64,000 nucleotides of DNA from Hugenholtzia roseola DSM 9546 (GCF_000422585.1 NZ_AUGI01000025.1:62001-126000); one strand, 5' to 3'. Positions 1 to 9,414 are shown, counted from the stretch's first letter. The notes: generated by a model not told the origin, from the sequence alone. Numbers and translations: made by a program.

Positions 1-38
1 TTCTTTCAAAAAAAACAAAAAATCAGATGTCGCATTTC

Positions 39-569
39 CTATGTTTGCAAAACTTCTACAATACGCTCATAGATAAGTTTGCGCTGCCTTCTGATGTTTT
101 CTATCGAAAAAAAGAGATGCAAAAAGGCAAGGAGAAAAGAAATAAAAGCGTTCCACCAAATATTTTCCCATAAAAACCAAAGCCCCATGACGATACCCAA
201 AAGCAGCCCCAAGCCAACAACCCAAAACGTACTTTTAAAGACGCGATAGCGCAGCCAAATCAGAGTACCCGTAGAGGTGCTTTCCACATGCCCCTGGGCA
301 ATGACCAAAAAGCTATGGGGCTGCCACACTGTACGGATAAGCTCGAAATACGAAAAATGAATATTGCCCAAAAAAAGATACCGCTCGGCATCATCAGCAC
401 GACGCTTTTCGTCCGTCGGTTTGGTATAATGCAGAAGGCGCAACTGAATTTCGGCAACCGTAAGAGAGGAAACCAACACCCGATAGCTCTTAGTACGCTT
501 TTTAGCAGGGAGCTGGCTCTTTTTAAAACTCAAACTTTGTCGTAAAAAGTGATTCAATTTTTGTAACAT
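39..569 (-). CDS. Unknown two-helix membrane protein
   Basis: I do not recognise this protein of about 176 residues. It has a basic N-terminal region, a soluble part of about 110 residues, then two hydrophobic segments near the C-terminus (about residues 115-134, with the run WVVGLGLLLGIVMGLWF, and 140-156), ending in a short basic and amphipathic tail. This suggests an inner-membrane protein with a cytoplasmic N-terminal domain. I chose the ATG at 569. The open frame continues upstream to a TTG at 653, which would add 28 residues. It is transcribed away from the repeat-filled gap before RidA. No catalytic motif is visible. Confidence 0.6.
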   Translation of the reverse strand: MLQKLNHFLRQSLSFKKSQLPAKKRTKSYRVLVSSLTVAEIQLRLLHYTKPTDEKRRADDAERYLFLGNIHFSYFELIRTVWQPHSFLVIAQGHVESTSTGTLIWLRYRVFKSTFWVVGLGLLLGIVMGLWFLWENIWWNAFISFLLAFLHLFFSIENIRRQRKLIYERIVEVLQT

Positions 570-708
570 GTCGTCATGCAAGTCAGAAGGATAGCGGAGA
601 AATGATAACCAATATCGAGAATATTTCTGAAAAACCAAAACAAAGGACGGCAACTCTGTGCCAAAAAAGGACTTATAGGGAAGGCATAAGCATTGAGGTA
701 GAATGGGG

Positions 709-886
709 TAGTAATGTTAAGTTCTGCAAAAAACCTTTTCTTTTGTCAAAACTTTGTCAAAGTTGGAACGAAATAAAACTTGGACTTGAACCCTAAGGGT
801 CTTGAAGACCCTTAGGGTTTGGGGCATAGGAAAAGGCATGCTTTGCCCTGCATTTGAGTCTGTTTTTTAGAAAGCAATTTCAATGT
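709..886 (+). repeat. Degenerate copy of the CAGT-ended MITE
   Basis: The left part matches the dispersed element strongly (TAGTAATGTTAAGTTCTGC and the following AT-rich block). The centre is replaced by a long hairpin at 789-819, and the usual GGACAAGGC palindrome is reduced to a trace. The right end is eroded. It fills most of the 390-bp gap between the first two genes; no gene is seen there. Confidence 0.65.
789..819. terminator. Perfect 13-bp hairpin (CCCTAAGGGTC family)
   Basis: The arms AACCCTAAGGGTC and GACCCTTAGGGTT pair perfectly around a 5-nt loop. It lies downstream of ridA on the minus strand, so it may end that transcript, although a strong T-run is missing. Related hairpins occur at 16987-17023 and 27854-27894. 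Confidence 0.5.
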
Positions 887-957
887 GCGTGTTCAATGCG
901 TGTGCAGAAAATCTTTTCGGGCGTAAAACTTTTTTGAACTGCCTACAAACGAGTCAT

Positions 958-1341
958 TTAGTTTGCCGTTGCGATACAAGAAATTTCCACTTGGGCATCT
1001 TTGGGCAATCGGCTCACTTCTACGGTTTCGCGTGCAGGAGCATTTTGATTGAAATAGCGTCCATAGACTTCATTGATGCGTGCAAAGTTGTCCATATTTT
1101 TGATAAAAATACTGCACTTTACTACCTGCTCAAAGCCCATGTCGGCAGCCTTCAAGACCGCTGCTAAATTTTTCATGACCTGTTCGGTTTCGGCTTCGAT
1201 GCTATCTTGGATAAAATTCCCCGTCTGGGAATCTATCGCTATCTGACCTGATACATAGAGCGTTCCCGCTACCAAAACCGCCTGATTGTAAGCCCCAATA
1301 GGCGCAGGGGCATCTTTGGTATAAATGATTTTCTTCGCCAT
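958..1341 (-). CDS. ridA: RidA family enamine/imine deaminase
   Basis: This 127-residue protein has the usual size of RidA (YjgF/YER057c/UK114). Members are soluble trimers that hydrolyse reactive 2-aminoacrylate and other enamines released by PLP enzymes such as threonine dehydratase. Visible family features are the N-terminal PIGAYNQA segment, LYVSGQIA, and the C-terminal block ARETVEVSRLPKDAQVEIS, which carries the conserved arginine that binds the carboxylate of the substrate. The ATG at 1341 gives a full-length protein. The gene stands alone between two repeat-filled gaps, so it is probably transcribed by itself. Family assignment is firm; the exact substrate is inferred. Confidence 0.93.
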   Translation of the reverse strand: MAKKIIYTKDAPAPIGAYNQAVLVAGTLYVSGQIAIDSQTGNFIQDSIEAETEQVMKNLAAVLKAADMGFEQVVKCSIFIKNMDNFARINEVYGRYFNQNAPARETVEVSRLPKDAQVEISCIATAN

Positions 1342-1487
1342 TTTGTTTTTTTGACGTGATAGAATTAAAGATTTGCGAATAAAAATTTGATTTTTTATGC
1401 TTTTTATACTTTTTGTAGCCCCTGCCGTCTGCTGGACACAAACAGGGCTAAAACGGTAGGAAAGCTAATTCCTCGCTCCTGCCTGTG

Positions 1488-1679
1488 CAGTCAGGTTAAG
1501 TTCTGTGAAAAATCTTGTTTTGTCAAAGTTTTGTCAAATTGGAAGCGAAATAAAATTCGGGCTGAACCCTATTTTTGGGTCTGAAAACCCTATTGTATTT
1601 CCATCTCACTGCGGACAAGGCAATGCCTTGTCCCTACATTTGAATCTAACTTTTAGGATTTAACATCACTGCCTGACTG
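1488..1679 (+). mobile_element. MITE copy with exact 10-bp target duplication
   Basis: A 192-bp non-coding element. Its left end reads CAGTCAGGTTAAG and its right end, reverse-complemented, starts CAGTCAGG. The centre holds the palindrome GGACAAGGCAATGCCTTGTCC. The 10-mer CCTGCCTGTG occurs directly before it (1478-1487) and directly after it (1680-1689), as expected for a target-site duplication. It lies in the 376-bp gap between the RidA gene and the DUF6438 gene; nothing else is seen there. Confidence 0.85.
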
Positions 1680-1717
1680 CCTGCCTGTGTCCTTAATTTC
1701 CTACAAACGACTCAACC

Positions 1718-2230
1718 TTATTTTTCGCTCTCTTGGCTTGCGTCTTCTATTTTTGTCCATTTCAGACTTTTGAGCAAGTCCGCCACTACGTCTTCGAGGT
1801 TGGTCAGATTTTCAGGCGCGTCGCCCGTTCTGCGCACTTCCTTACTTTTGCTGCCGCTGGTGTAGCGAAGATAAGTAGTAGGCAAATCGGTCATGGTTTT
1901 TTCATAGGCTTCGTCCAAATCCCAAAACTTATTGGCTTCAAACTTATCTTTGAGAACGGCTAATTCTTTTTTTCCGATTTTAGCTTCAAAAGTGCCTATC
2001 TGCTCGATGTGTTTTTCGCCTTTTAGCCAAACATAGCCGTTTTCAAAAACCTTGATTTCGTAGGTAGGACACTGCCCAAAACAAGGCGTTTTGCGCATCT
2101 GCACCACAAGGGCAGAGTCTTGACTGGCTTTGTCTTTGCCACTTTTATTACAAGCAGTAAAGCTAAGAAGCAAGCTAAAAATAAACAAAAGGCTTGCGAA
2201 AAAAGAAGGTTGGAACGTGTTTTTTTGCAT
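1718..2230 (-). CDS. DUF6438 domain lipoprotein
   Basis: A secreted lipoprotein of about 170 residues. The start at 2230 gives a clean signal peptide (MQKNTFQPSFFASLLFIFS) ending in the lipobox SFTAC; the open frame reaches 2296 but that extension would bury the signal. The mature part begins with a serine/lysine-rich linker and then a domain that I recognise as DUF6438: MRKTPCFGQCPTYEI, with two closely spaced cysteines, followed by a strand-rich region and a helical tail. The domain's function is not known. Two cysteines six residues apart could bind metal or form a disulfide, but this is speculation. It is monocistronic and runs away from the mnmG promoter region. Confidence 0.75.
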   Translation of the reverse strand: MQKNTFQPSFFASLLFIFSLLLSFTACNKSGKDKASQDSALVVQMRKTPCFGQCPTYEIKVFENGYVWLKGEKHIEQIGTFEAKIGKKELAVLKDKFEANKFWDLDEAYEKTMTDLPTTYLRYTSGSKSKEVRRTGDAPENLTNLEDVVADLLKSLKWTKIEDASQESEK

Positions 2231-2588
2231 ACAAAGAGAAAGGAGTAGGAGGTGAAAAGATAGGAAAATGACAAGTCTGCCTGCTTGGGTCTGCATATTT
2301 GGGTCTAATTGGCAGCACCAAAAGGCTCACAGACTTGCTTTACGATTTTTCAAAATTACTAAAATTGTGCTAACTTGTATCTTTGCCTACCCAACTTTGT
2401 CAGAAATTAGTAAAAAGTGCCTTTTGCGTCTTGGGCTTTCTCGATAAGGTTGTGGAAAAATGCGAAAAAACTGCGTATCTTTGTCATTCAAAACGGTATT
2501 GGAAGCCGTATCTCAAAACCCCTTTCGCATTTCCTACCTTCAAAGGAAAAGAAAGCGAAACAGACAAACCCTCAAGCCTCCGAAAAAG
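2231..2588 (+). promoter_or_regulatory. Divergent intergenic region upstream of mnmG
   Basis: This 358-bp gap lies between the divergent DUF6438 lipoprotein gene and mnmG. Two copies of the Bacteroidota -7 box TATCTTTG occur on the plus strand at 2378-2385 and 2476-2483. Neither has an ideally spaced TTTG partner; the second has TTG 23 bp upstream. One of them is the probable mnmG promoter. No gene was found. Confidence 0.4.
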
Positions 2589-4451
2589 ATGTATCCAAGA
2601 TATGACGTTATTGTAGTGGGCGCAGGGCATGCAGGCTGCGAAGCGGCGCATGTAGCTGCGACTATGGGTTCGAAAGTGCTACTCGCGACTATGAACATGC
2701 AGACGATTGCACAAATGAGCTGCAACCCTGCTATGGGCGGAGTCGCCAAAGGTCAGATTGTACGCGAAATTGACGCGCTGGGTGGCATGTCGGGCATTAT
2801 TTCCGATAAGACCATGATTCAATTTCGCATGCTCAATCGCTCGAAGGGCGCAGCCATGTGGAGTCCGCGCTGCCAAAGCGACCGTATGCGTTTTGCAGAG
2901 GCTTGGCGATTGGCATTGGAGGCAAACCCAAATGTTGATATGTGGCAGGAAATGGTTTCCGAAATTGTAGTCAAAGAAGGGAAAGCCGTCGGCATCAAGA
3001 CACAATTAGGCATCACCTTCGAAGCCCAAACCGTAATCCTGACCAACGGCACTTTTTTAAACGGACTTATTCATATCGGCGAAAAAAATTTCGGCGGCGG
3101 CAGAGCAGGCGAAAAAGCCGCCACAGCACTGACGGCACAGCTCGAAAGTTTGGGTTTCCAAGCAGGGCGCATGAAAACAGGCACTCCGCCACGTGTAGAT
3201 GGACGCTCGCTGAATTACGACCTGATGGAAGAGCAGCAAGGCGACGAAAATCCGTCTAAATTTTCTTTTTCCGACGAAACCAAGCCGCTGACCGAACAAA
3301 GAAGTTGTTTCATTACCTACACAAGCGAAGAGGTGCATGAAGTCTTGAAGACAGGCTTCGAAAAATCGCCTATGTTTGCAGGTAGGATTCAGGGCTTAGG
3401 TCCCCGCTATTGCCCCTCGATAGAGGATAAAATCACGCGCTTTGCCGAGCGCGAAAGACACCAAATTTTTGTAGAACCCGAAGGTTGGGATACGGTAGAA
3501 GTCTATGTCAATGGCTTTTCTACCTCTCTACCCGAAGATGTGCAGTATCAGGCTTTGCGCAAAATCAAGGGCTTCGAAAATGCCAAAATGTTCCGTCCGG
3601 GCTATGCGATAGAATACGACTTCTTCCCTCCTACACAATTATATCCGACTTTGGAAACCAAATTGGTAGAAAATCTTTATTTTGCAGGACAAATCAATGG
3701 CACAACAGGCTACGAAGAAGCCGCCGCACAGGGCTTGGTAGCAGGCATCAATGCACATTTGAAACACACAGGACAAGAACCTTTCGTCTTAGGACGTTCT
3801 GATGCCTATATCGGCGTTCTGATTGACGATTTGGTGCATAAAGGCACAGACGAACCTTATCGCATGTTCACCTCACGCGCCGAGTATAGAATCCTTTTGC
3901 GCCAAGACAATGCAGATTTGCGCCTCACCGAAAAAGGCTACCAGTTGGGATTAGCCACAGCCCAGAGGCGCGAAAAAATGCTCGAAAAGAAAAGACAAAC
4001 GGCACAAATTGTCAATTTCCTACGCCAAAAAAGCATAGACCCCGAAGTTGTCAATGGTACGCTCACGCGCTTAGGCACTTCGCCGTTGCGTCAAAAAATT
4101 AAGGCGCAGGACATCTTGAAACGCCCCCAAGTGGAGATGGCGAATTTGGCAGAAATGGGTACTGAAATTCGCGAATTTTTGGAAAAATACCCACAAGAAG
4201 CCCTCGAACAGGCAGAAATTCAAATCAAGTATGCCGAATACATAGAAAAGGAACAGGAATCGGTAGAAAAAATGGGCAAATTAGAAAACTTGAAATTAGG
4301 TGCAATAGACTATTCAAGTATCAAAGCTCTTTCTGCCGAAGCACGCATCAAACTTGCCAATATGCGCCCTTCTACCTTAGGGCAAGCCTCGCGCATTAGT
4401 GGCGTGAGTCCTGCCGATATTTCGGTCTTGATGGTCTATTTGGATAGATAG
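2589..4451 (+). CDS. mnmG: tRNA uridine-5-carboxymethylaminomethyl modification enzyme MnmG
   Basis: MnmG (GidA) works with the GTPase MnmE to place the carboxymethylaminomethyl (or aminomethyl) group on U34 of tRNAs that read NNA/NNG codons, using FAD, NADH and methylene-tetrahydrofolate. The protein starts [16 protein letters not shown], giving the FAD-binding GxGxxG within the first 20 residues. It continues with the family segments [56 protein letters not shown] and [19 protein letters not shown]. The ATG at 2589 gives 620 residues, the normal length; a frame open to 2460 would add 43 non-conserved residues. mnmE is not in the window. Confidence 0.97.
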   Translation: MYPRYDVIVVGAGHAGCEAAHVAATMGSKVLLATMNMQTIAQMSCNPAMGGVAKGQIVREIDALGGMSGIISDKTMIQFRMLNRSKGAAMWSPRCQSDRMRFAEAWRLALEANPNVDMWQEMVSEIVVKEGKAVGIKTQLGITFEAQTVILTNGTFLNGLIHIGEKNFGGGRAGEKAATALTAQLESLGFQAGRMKTGTPPRVDGRSLNYDLMEEQQGDENPSKFSFSDETKPLTEQRSCFITYTSEEVHEVLKTGFEKSPMFAGRIQGLGPRYCPSIEDKITRFAERERHQIFVEPEGWDTVEVYVNGFSTSLPEDVQYQALRKIKGFENAKMFRPGYAIEYDFFPPTQLYPTLETKLVENLYFAGQINGTTGYEEAAAQGLVAGINAHLKHTGQEPFVLGRSDAYIGVLIDDLVHKGTDEPYRMFTSRAEYRILLRQDNADLRLTEKGYQLGLATAQRREKMLEKKRQTAQIVNFLRQKSIDPEVVNGTLTRLGTSPLRQKIKAQDILKRPQVEMANLAEMGTEIREFLEKYPQEALEQAEIQIKYAEYIEKEQESVEKMGKLENLKLGAIDYSSIKALSAEARIKLANMRPSTLGQASRISGVSPADISVLMVYLDR

Positions 4452-4495
4452 CCGCAAGCTGCTGCCCAAATCTAACCCAAAGTTGTAGCCCCTAA

Positions 4496-4567
4496 ATTCT
4501 GGCTAATATTCTGCCTAATATTCTGGCTAATATTTTGACTAATATTCTGCCCACAATTCTGACTATC
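4496..4567 (+). repeat. 12-bp tandem repeat, about six units
   Basis: Units follow ATTCTGGCTAAT with small changes (ATTCTGCCTAAT, ATTTTGACTAAT, ATTCTGCCCACA, ATTCTGACTATC). The array sits between mnmG and the DUF58 gene, ending 26 bp before the latter's start. Confidence 0.85.
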
Positions 4568-4593
4568 CAAACCTTTTAAAAGCCCCCTACCCT

Positions 4594-5580
4594 ATGGCTG
4601 ATGCTAAAAATGCCTTTGCTCAATTTTTTGAGAAAATACAAAATGTTTTCAAACAACCCACTCCCCAAACGGCACAACCTGTCGCCTTTGGCGAGGCAGG
4701 GCTGAATATGAAAAGTATTATCGGCAAGCTACGGCGTTATGAAATCCGAATTAGAAAGGCTGTTAATACGAGCATGCAAGGTGATGCGCGGTCGGTCTTC
4801 AAGGGTTCGGGGCTTGAATTTGATGACGTGCGGCAATACCAATACGGCGACGACGTGCGTACCGTCAATTGGAACGTAAGTGCCAAAGGGCATGGCGTGT
4901 ATGTCAATACGTACAAGGAAGAAAAAGAGCAAAATATCTTTATCATCTTAGATGTGAGTGAATCCCAGCAGGTAGGACACAAGGGCAAGCAAAAATTAGA
5001 CACAGGTAAAGAATTGGCAGGTGTGCTGACCCTTTCAGCAATCCGCGAAGCCAGTTCTGTTGGTATTTTAGCCTTTTCCGACCAAAAAGAAGCCTACGTG
5101 CGCCCCGATAAGGGAAGTAAGCAGGCTTCTCAAATTATCAAAGTTTTGTACCGCCTTGTGCCTGACTCTAAAAAAACCGACCTCACGAAGGCTATCCAAC
5201 AAGCCATGCGGCTCATCAAACGCAAAAGTGTTATTATCCTGATTTCCGACTTTATAGACCAAAACTATGAAACTGCCCTCAAAGGCATGTCGCAAAAGCA
5301 CGATTTAATTTGTCTGCACCTTTCCGACCAGCGCGAACAACGCTTTCCTGCCTTAGGAATTGTTCCCATTTTAGACAAAGAAACAGGGAAAAAAACTTGG
5401 GTCAATACCAATTCTGATGCCTTTCGGAAAAAATTTATGAATCAATTTGCACAAAAGCAGGAAGAATTAGAAAAAATATGCCATCAATACCAAGCCGATT
5501 ATGTAGGCATAGAAGCAGGCGAGGACTTTGTACCCAAATTGGTCAAACTCTTTAAAGTGCGTAAGACCAAACGCAAGTAA
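4594..5580 (+). CDS. DUF58 domain protein (vWA-like)
   Basis: A soluble 328-residue protein. After about 45 residues it shows the DUF58 hallmark: GSGLEFDDVRQYQYGDDVR followed by TVNWNVSAKG (about residues 70-95). A von Willebrand A-like fold follows, with IFIILDVSESQ as the MIDAS-type DxSxS strand and VIILISDFID as the second acidic strand. In many bacteria DUF58 proteins sit beside a MoxR-type AAA ATPase and batA/batB genes and are thought to act in chaperone or protein-maturation complexes. Here no such partner is adjacent; the nearest AAA ATPase of that class is at 50.6 kb. The ATG at 4594 is the first in frame. Domain call firm, role inferred. Confidence 0.88.
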   Translation: MADAKNAFAQFFEKIQNVFKQPTPQTAQPVAFGEAGLNMKSIIGKLRRYEIRIRKAVNTSMQGDARSVFKGSGLEFDDVRQYQYGDDVRTVNWNVSAKGHGVYVNTYKEEKEQNIFIILDVSESQQVGHKGKQKLDTGKELAGVLTLSAIREASSVGILAFSDQKEAYVRPDKGSKQASQIIKVLYRLVPDSKKTDLTKAIQQAMRLIKRKSVIILISDFIDQNYETALKGMSQKHDLICLHLSDQREQRFPALGIVPILDKETGKKTWVNTNSDAFRKKFMNQFAQKQEELEKICHQYQADYVGIEAGEDFVPKLVKLFKVRKTKRK

Positions 5581-5671
5581 GTTTTTAGTTACAATTTTTA
5601 GTCAGCATATTGCTCAAAAAAGTAGGGCGAAGCTACAACTTCACTACCTTATACGATTTCCCCAAAAACAC

Positions 5672-5706
5672 AAAAACCAACAGTCTTTTGAAAGCTGTTA
5701 GTTTTG
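5672..5706 (+). terminator. Hairpin downstream of DUF58 gene
   Basis: Arms CAAAAACCAACAG and CTGTTAGTTTTGG pair around an 11-nt loop, 90 bp after the DUF58 stop codon. A plausible factor-independent terminator, also usable by the convergent T9SS cargo gene. Confidence 0.5.
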
Positions 5707-5738
5707 GAGCTGAAAGAGTATTTTTTTAACCAAACTTA

Positions 5739-5780
5739 GGATAGAACAGTGGGGATAGAACAGTGGGGATAGAACAGTGG
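5739..5780 (+). repeat. Three perfect 14-bp tandem repeats
   Basis: The unit GGATAGAACAGTGG occurs three times without a mismatch, ending 6 bp before the stop codon of the convergent T9SS cargo gene. Perfect identity points to recent slippage or duplication. Confidence 0.9.
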
Positions 5781-5786
5781 CTTTCA

Positions 5787-6965
5787 CTATTCTACCAAAA
5801 TTTTGTGGCTCTGATAGTGTCCTTCTTTGGAGAGATAGCGCAGAAGATAAAGCCCTTTACTTAATTTTTCGGTAGGCACGATTTTAAAACGGTCTATGCC
5901 TATGGCAATGACTTCAACCGCAACCTGCTGCCCTTTACTATCCAAAAGGTTCAGATGTAAGTTTTTAGAAAAGTTATTGCTCTCTACAAAGAAATAATCG
6001 GTTGCAGGATTTGGATAAACGACAAAGCGCGATTTCTGTACAACCCAAACTTGAACGATAGGGCTATAAGACATCTTTCCGTCATAATCTACTTGCAGGA
6101 GGCGGTAATAATTTCTGCCTTCTTGAAACTCGTAGTCTTTGTATTGGTAAAAAGTAGTTTGGTTTTGATTTGTACCCAAAACCTGCCCTATGGTAGTGAA
6201 ATCGCGTCCGTTGGTGCTTCTTTGTAATTCAAAATGGCTGTTGTCTTTTTCAGCGGCTGTCGCCCAATGAAGGGCTACAAAAGCATCTTGGGTGGGGTCT
6301 TTTTGCAAAGTCGCTTCAAAAAAGGTAAGCTCTATGGGCAAAATAGGAATAAGCGTGCCACAATTCGTTGCATGGGTAGCAGGAAGGTTGGTATAGCCGT
6401 AATCGCCTGTGGTACAATTCGTGGGGTCATCTACGATTTGAACAAAGCAGTAGGTAAGCATGTTGCCTGCCGTACTATCAGCAGAGCCAAAGATATTTTC
6501 AATGTTGGTGTTGCCATTTTTGACAGGGCAGCCCAAAACGATAAGCAAGCCAGTCCCGTCCCCATTGATATTGCCATTGTTGGAAACAAAAATATCGCCT
6601 CCTACTATCAGCAAGCCATTATTTAGTACATCGGATTGATTGCCTGCAATAAAGTCGTCTATCGTCGTAAGGGTTACGTCAGCATTGATAGTCAGTTCGC
6701 GCGTACCACCGCCACCACCTGCGGGACGAAAAATATTGATACTATTAACTGTTACGTCTACATCTACCACAACGTCGTGGTTGATGACTACATCATCGTT
6801 GATAGTCGGCATAGCGGCAGGGTCGCAGGTTGCGCTCCACGTACAGGGGTCGCTCCAATCGCCATTTTGTACCGAAGTAACCGTCGCCGCCTCCACTTGT
6901 GCGATAAAGCCGAGTAGCGTTAGGGCAAGGATTAAGAAAAATATTTTTTGTATAGTGTGCCTCAT
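5787..6965 (-). CDS. Secreted protein with type IX sorting domain
   Basis: A secreted protein of about 392 residues. The ATG at 6965 gives a typical signal peptide (MRHTIQKIFFLILALTLLG, cleavage near VEAA). The start of the mature region resembles the WNG/parallel-beta entry often seen in Bacteroidota surface proteins: NGDWSDPCTWS, then repeated valine/asparagine-rich strands (INHDVVVDVDVTVNSI). A fibronectin-like segment follows (FEATLQKDPTQDAFVALHW). The C-terminal 75 residues form a T9SS type A sorting tail: VYPNPATDYFFVES and ending LSKGLYLLRYLSKEGHYQSHKILVE-like strands. It is therefore probably exported through Sec and then the type IX system, and anchored or released at the cell surface. 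Its ligand or activity is unknown. The frame stays open upstream to 7202, but that part is lysine/phenylalanine-rich and non-coding in character. Confidence 0.85.
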   Translation of the reverse strand: MRHTIQKIFFLILALTLLGFIAQVEAATVTSVQNGDWSDPCTWSATCDPAAMPTINDDVVINHDVVVDVDVTVNSINIFRPAGGGGGTRELTINADVTLTTIDDFIAGNQSDVLNNGLLIVGGDIFVSNNGNINGDGTGLLIVLGCPVKNGNTNIENIFGSADSTAGNMLTYCFVQIVDDPTNCTTGDYGYTNLPATHATNCGTLIPILPIELTFFEATLQKDPTQDAFVALHWATAAEKDNSHFELQRSTNGRDFTTIGQVLGTNQNQTTFYQYKDYEFQEGRNYYRLLQVDYDGKMSYSPIVQVWVVQKSRFVVYPNPATDYFFVESNNFSKNLHLNLLDSKGQQVAVEVIAIGIDRFKIVPTEKLSKGLYLLRYLSKEGHYQSHKILVE

Positions 6966-7204
6966 AAATTTGTAGGTTCTATTATCAGAAAAAGGGTAAA
7001 CGTGCAGGAAAGAATCAAGTTTTTCAGACGAAAGATACAAAAAAACTGACTTTTTTTTCGTATCCGAAAACAAGTTGATGTAAAAAAATCGTCTTTTTAG
7101 ACGAAAAACAGGGCTTTTGAACGTAAAATCTTCTTTTTTGTATTTTTCTAACCTTGAAAAGAATAAAAGCAAAAAATAAAACAGTGCGTTTCGTCTTGAC
7201 ACCT

Positions 7205-7246
7205 AACAAAAACACGCCACAACAAAAGGGAGCGGCGTGTTTTGTT
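7205..7246. terminator. Hairpin after helicase gene
   Basis: AACAAAAACACGCC pairs with GGCGTGTTTTGTT around a 15-nt loop, 40 bp past the stop of the helicase gene. On the minus strand the stem is followed by a T-rich run, so it fits a terminator for the helicase. The remainder of the 322-bp gap (6966-7287) is AT-rich with short hairpins and no gene. Confidence 0.6.
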
Positions 7247-7287
7247 ATTTACTTATACTCTTTTTCAATCTTTTAGGTTGCAGTTTT

Positions 7288-9252
7288 CTAACTTTCCCAC
7301 CATTCCCAAGCACTTTGGTAAGCCTCTATATTTTCACTGTATTTGATAAAATCGGCAAAGAAAGGGTGTGTAGCCAAAGTTGCCGAATCGCCGATAACAA
7401 CTAACTTCTTTTTGGCACGTGTAATGGCGACATTAAAACGCCTTAAATCTGCCAAAAAGCCAATTTCACCCTTTTCATTAGAACGCACCAAAGAGATGAG
7501 CATCAAATCGCGTTCCTGCCCCTGAAAGCCATCTACGGTTTGAATTGTAATTTGAGGCAAATGGGGTTTGAGCGCGTCATGGTCTAAGATATGGTCTTTG
7601 AGAAAATAGACCTGCGCCTTGTAGGGTGAAATAATGCCAATGCTCAAATCATAGATTTGTGCCGCCGCCATCGGGTCGTTTTCTACTTCATTCAAAATGC
7701 TGCCTAAAATGCGCAAAAGCAGGTGCGCCTCGTCGGGATTGTAACGGCTTAGGGTTTCTTCGTCTTGTTTTTCGGCAAAACCTGTCCCTGCGGTATCGAT
7801 AAAAAGAACGGGCTTGTCGTTTTTAAAAAGCGTATGATAGCGATTTGCAGGCGCGGCTTCTAATTTATTTTGATAAAATTTTTGATTAGAAAATGCCATA
7901 ATTTGCTCGTGCATGCGGTATTGCACCTGCAAGATACGGTCGACTTGCTGCCTTGCAATCGTTTTTTCGAAGAGTGTATTTTCCAACCCTGCACGCGCCG
8001 CCTCTAAGGATTTGACGGTAGGAGGGAGTTGCTGGTGGTCGCCTGCCATAAAAATCTTATGCCCTTTCTGCACCGCAATCCACATGGCTGGTTCTAGGGC
8101 TTGTCCTGCCTCGTCTATAAAAACGCTGCTAAATGTTTTATTTTTTAAAATATAACTGCTCGCTGTGGTGAGCGTACAAGCGATAACGCGCGAATGGTCG
8201 AAGATTTTATGCACCAAATAATCCTCCAATCTAAGGGCTTCATTCTTGATATTTTGGGCTTCGCGCAAAAGAAACTGCCGCTCTTGGCGTTCTTTTGCCC
8301 CAAAATTGCGCCTAAAACGCAGGGCTTCGCGTTTGAGAGCCTCCGCCTTTTTCATCATTTCTTTATAGCTACGATAATCTTGGTGCGACTCTATTTTGGC
8401 ATCTAAGGTCAGATGTTCTAAGGTTTCGCTCACACGGGCAGGGTGTCCTAAGCGCGTTACGCTGATTCCCTGCGCATGAATTTTCTCGACAAGCCAATCC
8501 ACTGCCGTATTGCTGGGCGCACAGACCAAGACCTGCTTTTCGCGCTTCAAAATGGCTTCGATGGCAGCGACCAAAGTCGTTGTTTTACCCGTACCCGGAG
8601 GACCGTGAATAATTGCCACATCTTTGGCATAGACCAGATTGGCAACGGCTTGGTTTTGAGAGTCGTTCAATCGGGTAACTTTTTCTACATAGACCTGATA
8701 CTGCGTCGAGTTTTGGTAGGCTTCGTCGAAGGTAGCTTTTTTATAGCCCAATAAAATTTCGCGTAACTCTGCCAATCTATTATTTTCGGCTTCTATGACG
8801 TTGCGCAAGGCAAAGTTCATTTCGCGGTAGGTGCTATCATCGAAGGCAAGATAAACGCCAATCTGACCTGCACTGACCCACTGCGGCGGCTCGTCTTGAT
8901 TGAGAACAACCTGCATGACATCACCTTGCAATTTGCCCACTACGCCATTGCTTTGATTGGCTTCCTTGCCATTTTCTACATTGAAAAAAGTAACGACGCT
9001 GCCTGTTTGCAGTTGGTGGGGCTGCCCTTTGTCTGCCTTGCGCTCTACTTCTATAATCCATCTGCCGCCTACGCCAAGTTGCTCGCTTATCAGGCGCAGG
9101 GGATACCAACAAAGCCCATCTTTTCGCCTTTTGGCAAGGGGGGCATTGAGCATTTTTTCTTGATATTGCGCCTTATCTGCTTCTTGCTCTATTTTGAGTA
9201 GCTCTTTGAGGTGACGCAATTCTTGGCGCGTATCGGTAAAAGGAGTTGTCAT
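7288..9252 (-). CDS. SF1B helicase, IGHMBP2/UPF1-like
   Basis: A cytoplasmic ATP-dependent DNA/RNA helicase of 654 residues. The N-terminal third includes a beta-barrel-like region. The AAA_11/AAA_12 motor then shows every helicase motif: motif I GPPGTGKTTT, motif II FIDEAGQALEP, motif III GDHQQLPPTV, motif IV QVQYRMHEQIMAF, motif V TVDGFQGQERDLM and motif VI RRFNVAITRAKKKLVVIGD. Size and motif spacing match the bacterial IGHMBP2-like helicases. The physiological substrate is not known; 5'-3' unwinding of RNA or DNA is expected from the family. It begins at the ATG at 9252, with a TACCTTTG box 52 bp upstream, and seems monocistronic. Confidence 0.92.
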   Translation of the reverse strand: MTTPFTDTRQELRHLKELLKIEQEADKAQYQEKMLNAPLAKRRKDGLCWYPLRLISEQLGVGGRWIIEVERKADKGQPHQLQTGSVVTFFNVENGKEANQSNGVVGKLQGDVMQVVLNQDEPPQWVSAGQIGVYLAFDDSTYREMNFALRNVIEAENNRLAELREILLGYKKATFDEAYQNSTQYQVYVEKVTRLNDSQNQAVANLVYAKDVAIIHGPPGTGKTTTLVAAIEAILKREKQVLVCAPSNTAVDWLVEKIHAQGISVTRLGHPARVSETLEHLTLDAKIESHQDYRSYKEMMKKAEALKREALRFRRNFGAKERQERQFLLREAQNIKNEALRLEDYLVHKIFDHSRVIACTLTTASSYILKNKTFSSVFIDEAGQALEPAMWIAVQKGHKIFMAGDHQQLPPTVKSLEAARAGLENTLFEKTIARQQVDRILQVQYRMHEQIMAFSNQKFYQNKLEAAPANRYHTLFKNDKPVLFIDTAGTGFAEKQDEETLSRYNPDEAHLLLRILGSILNEVENDPMAAAQIYDLSIGIISPYKAQVYFLKDHILDHDALKPHLPQITIQTVDGFQGQERDLMLISLVRSNEKGEIGFLADLRRFNVAITRAKKKLVVIGDSATLATHPFFADFIKYSENIEAYQSAWEWWES

Positions 9253-9303
9253 GACAAGGGTTTATTTCTTCGAAGTGGCGTACAGCTTTCTGGTTTGAAC
9301 AAG

Positions 9304-9311
9304 CAAAGGTA
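9304..9311 (-). promoter_or_regulatory. -7 box of the helicase gene
   Basis: TACCTTTG on the minus strand matches the Bacteroidota -7 consensus TAnnTTTG and lies 52 bp upstream of the helicase ATG. No clear TTTG -33 partner is present. Confidence 0.5.
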
Positions 9312-9414
9312 CAACACTTTTGAGAATTGCCTTGTTTGGGAGTTGTGTGAAAGTGGAAAAGTGAAGATACGTTTTTTAACTTCCCCAAAAGAGTTGAATG
9401 TTTGGCTATCAAAA

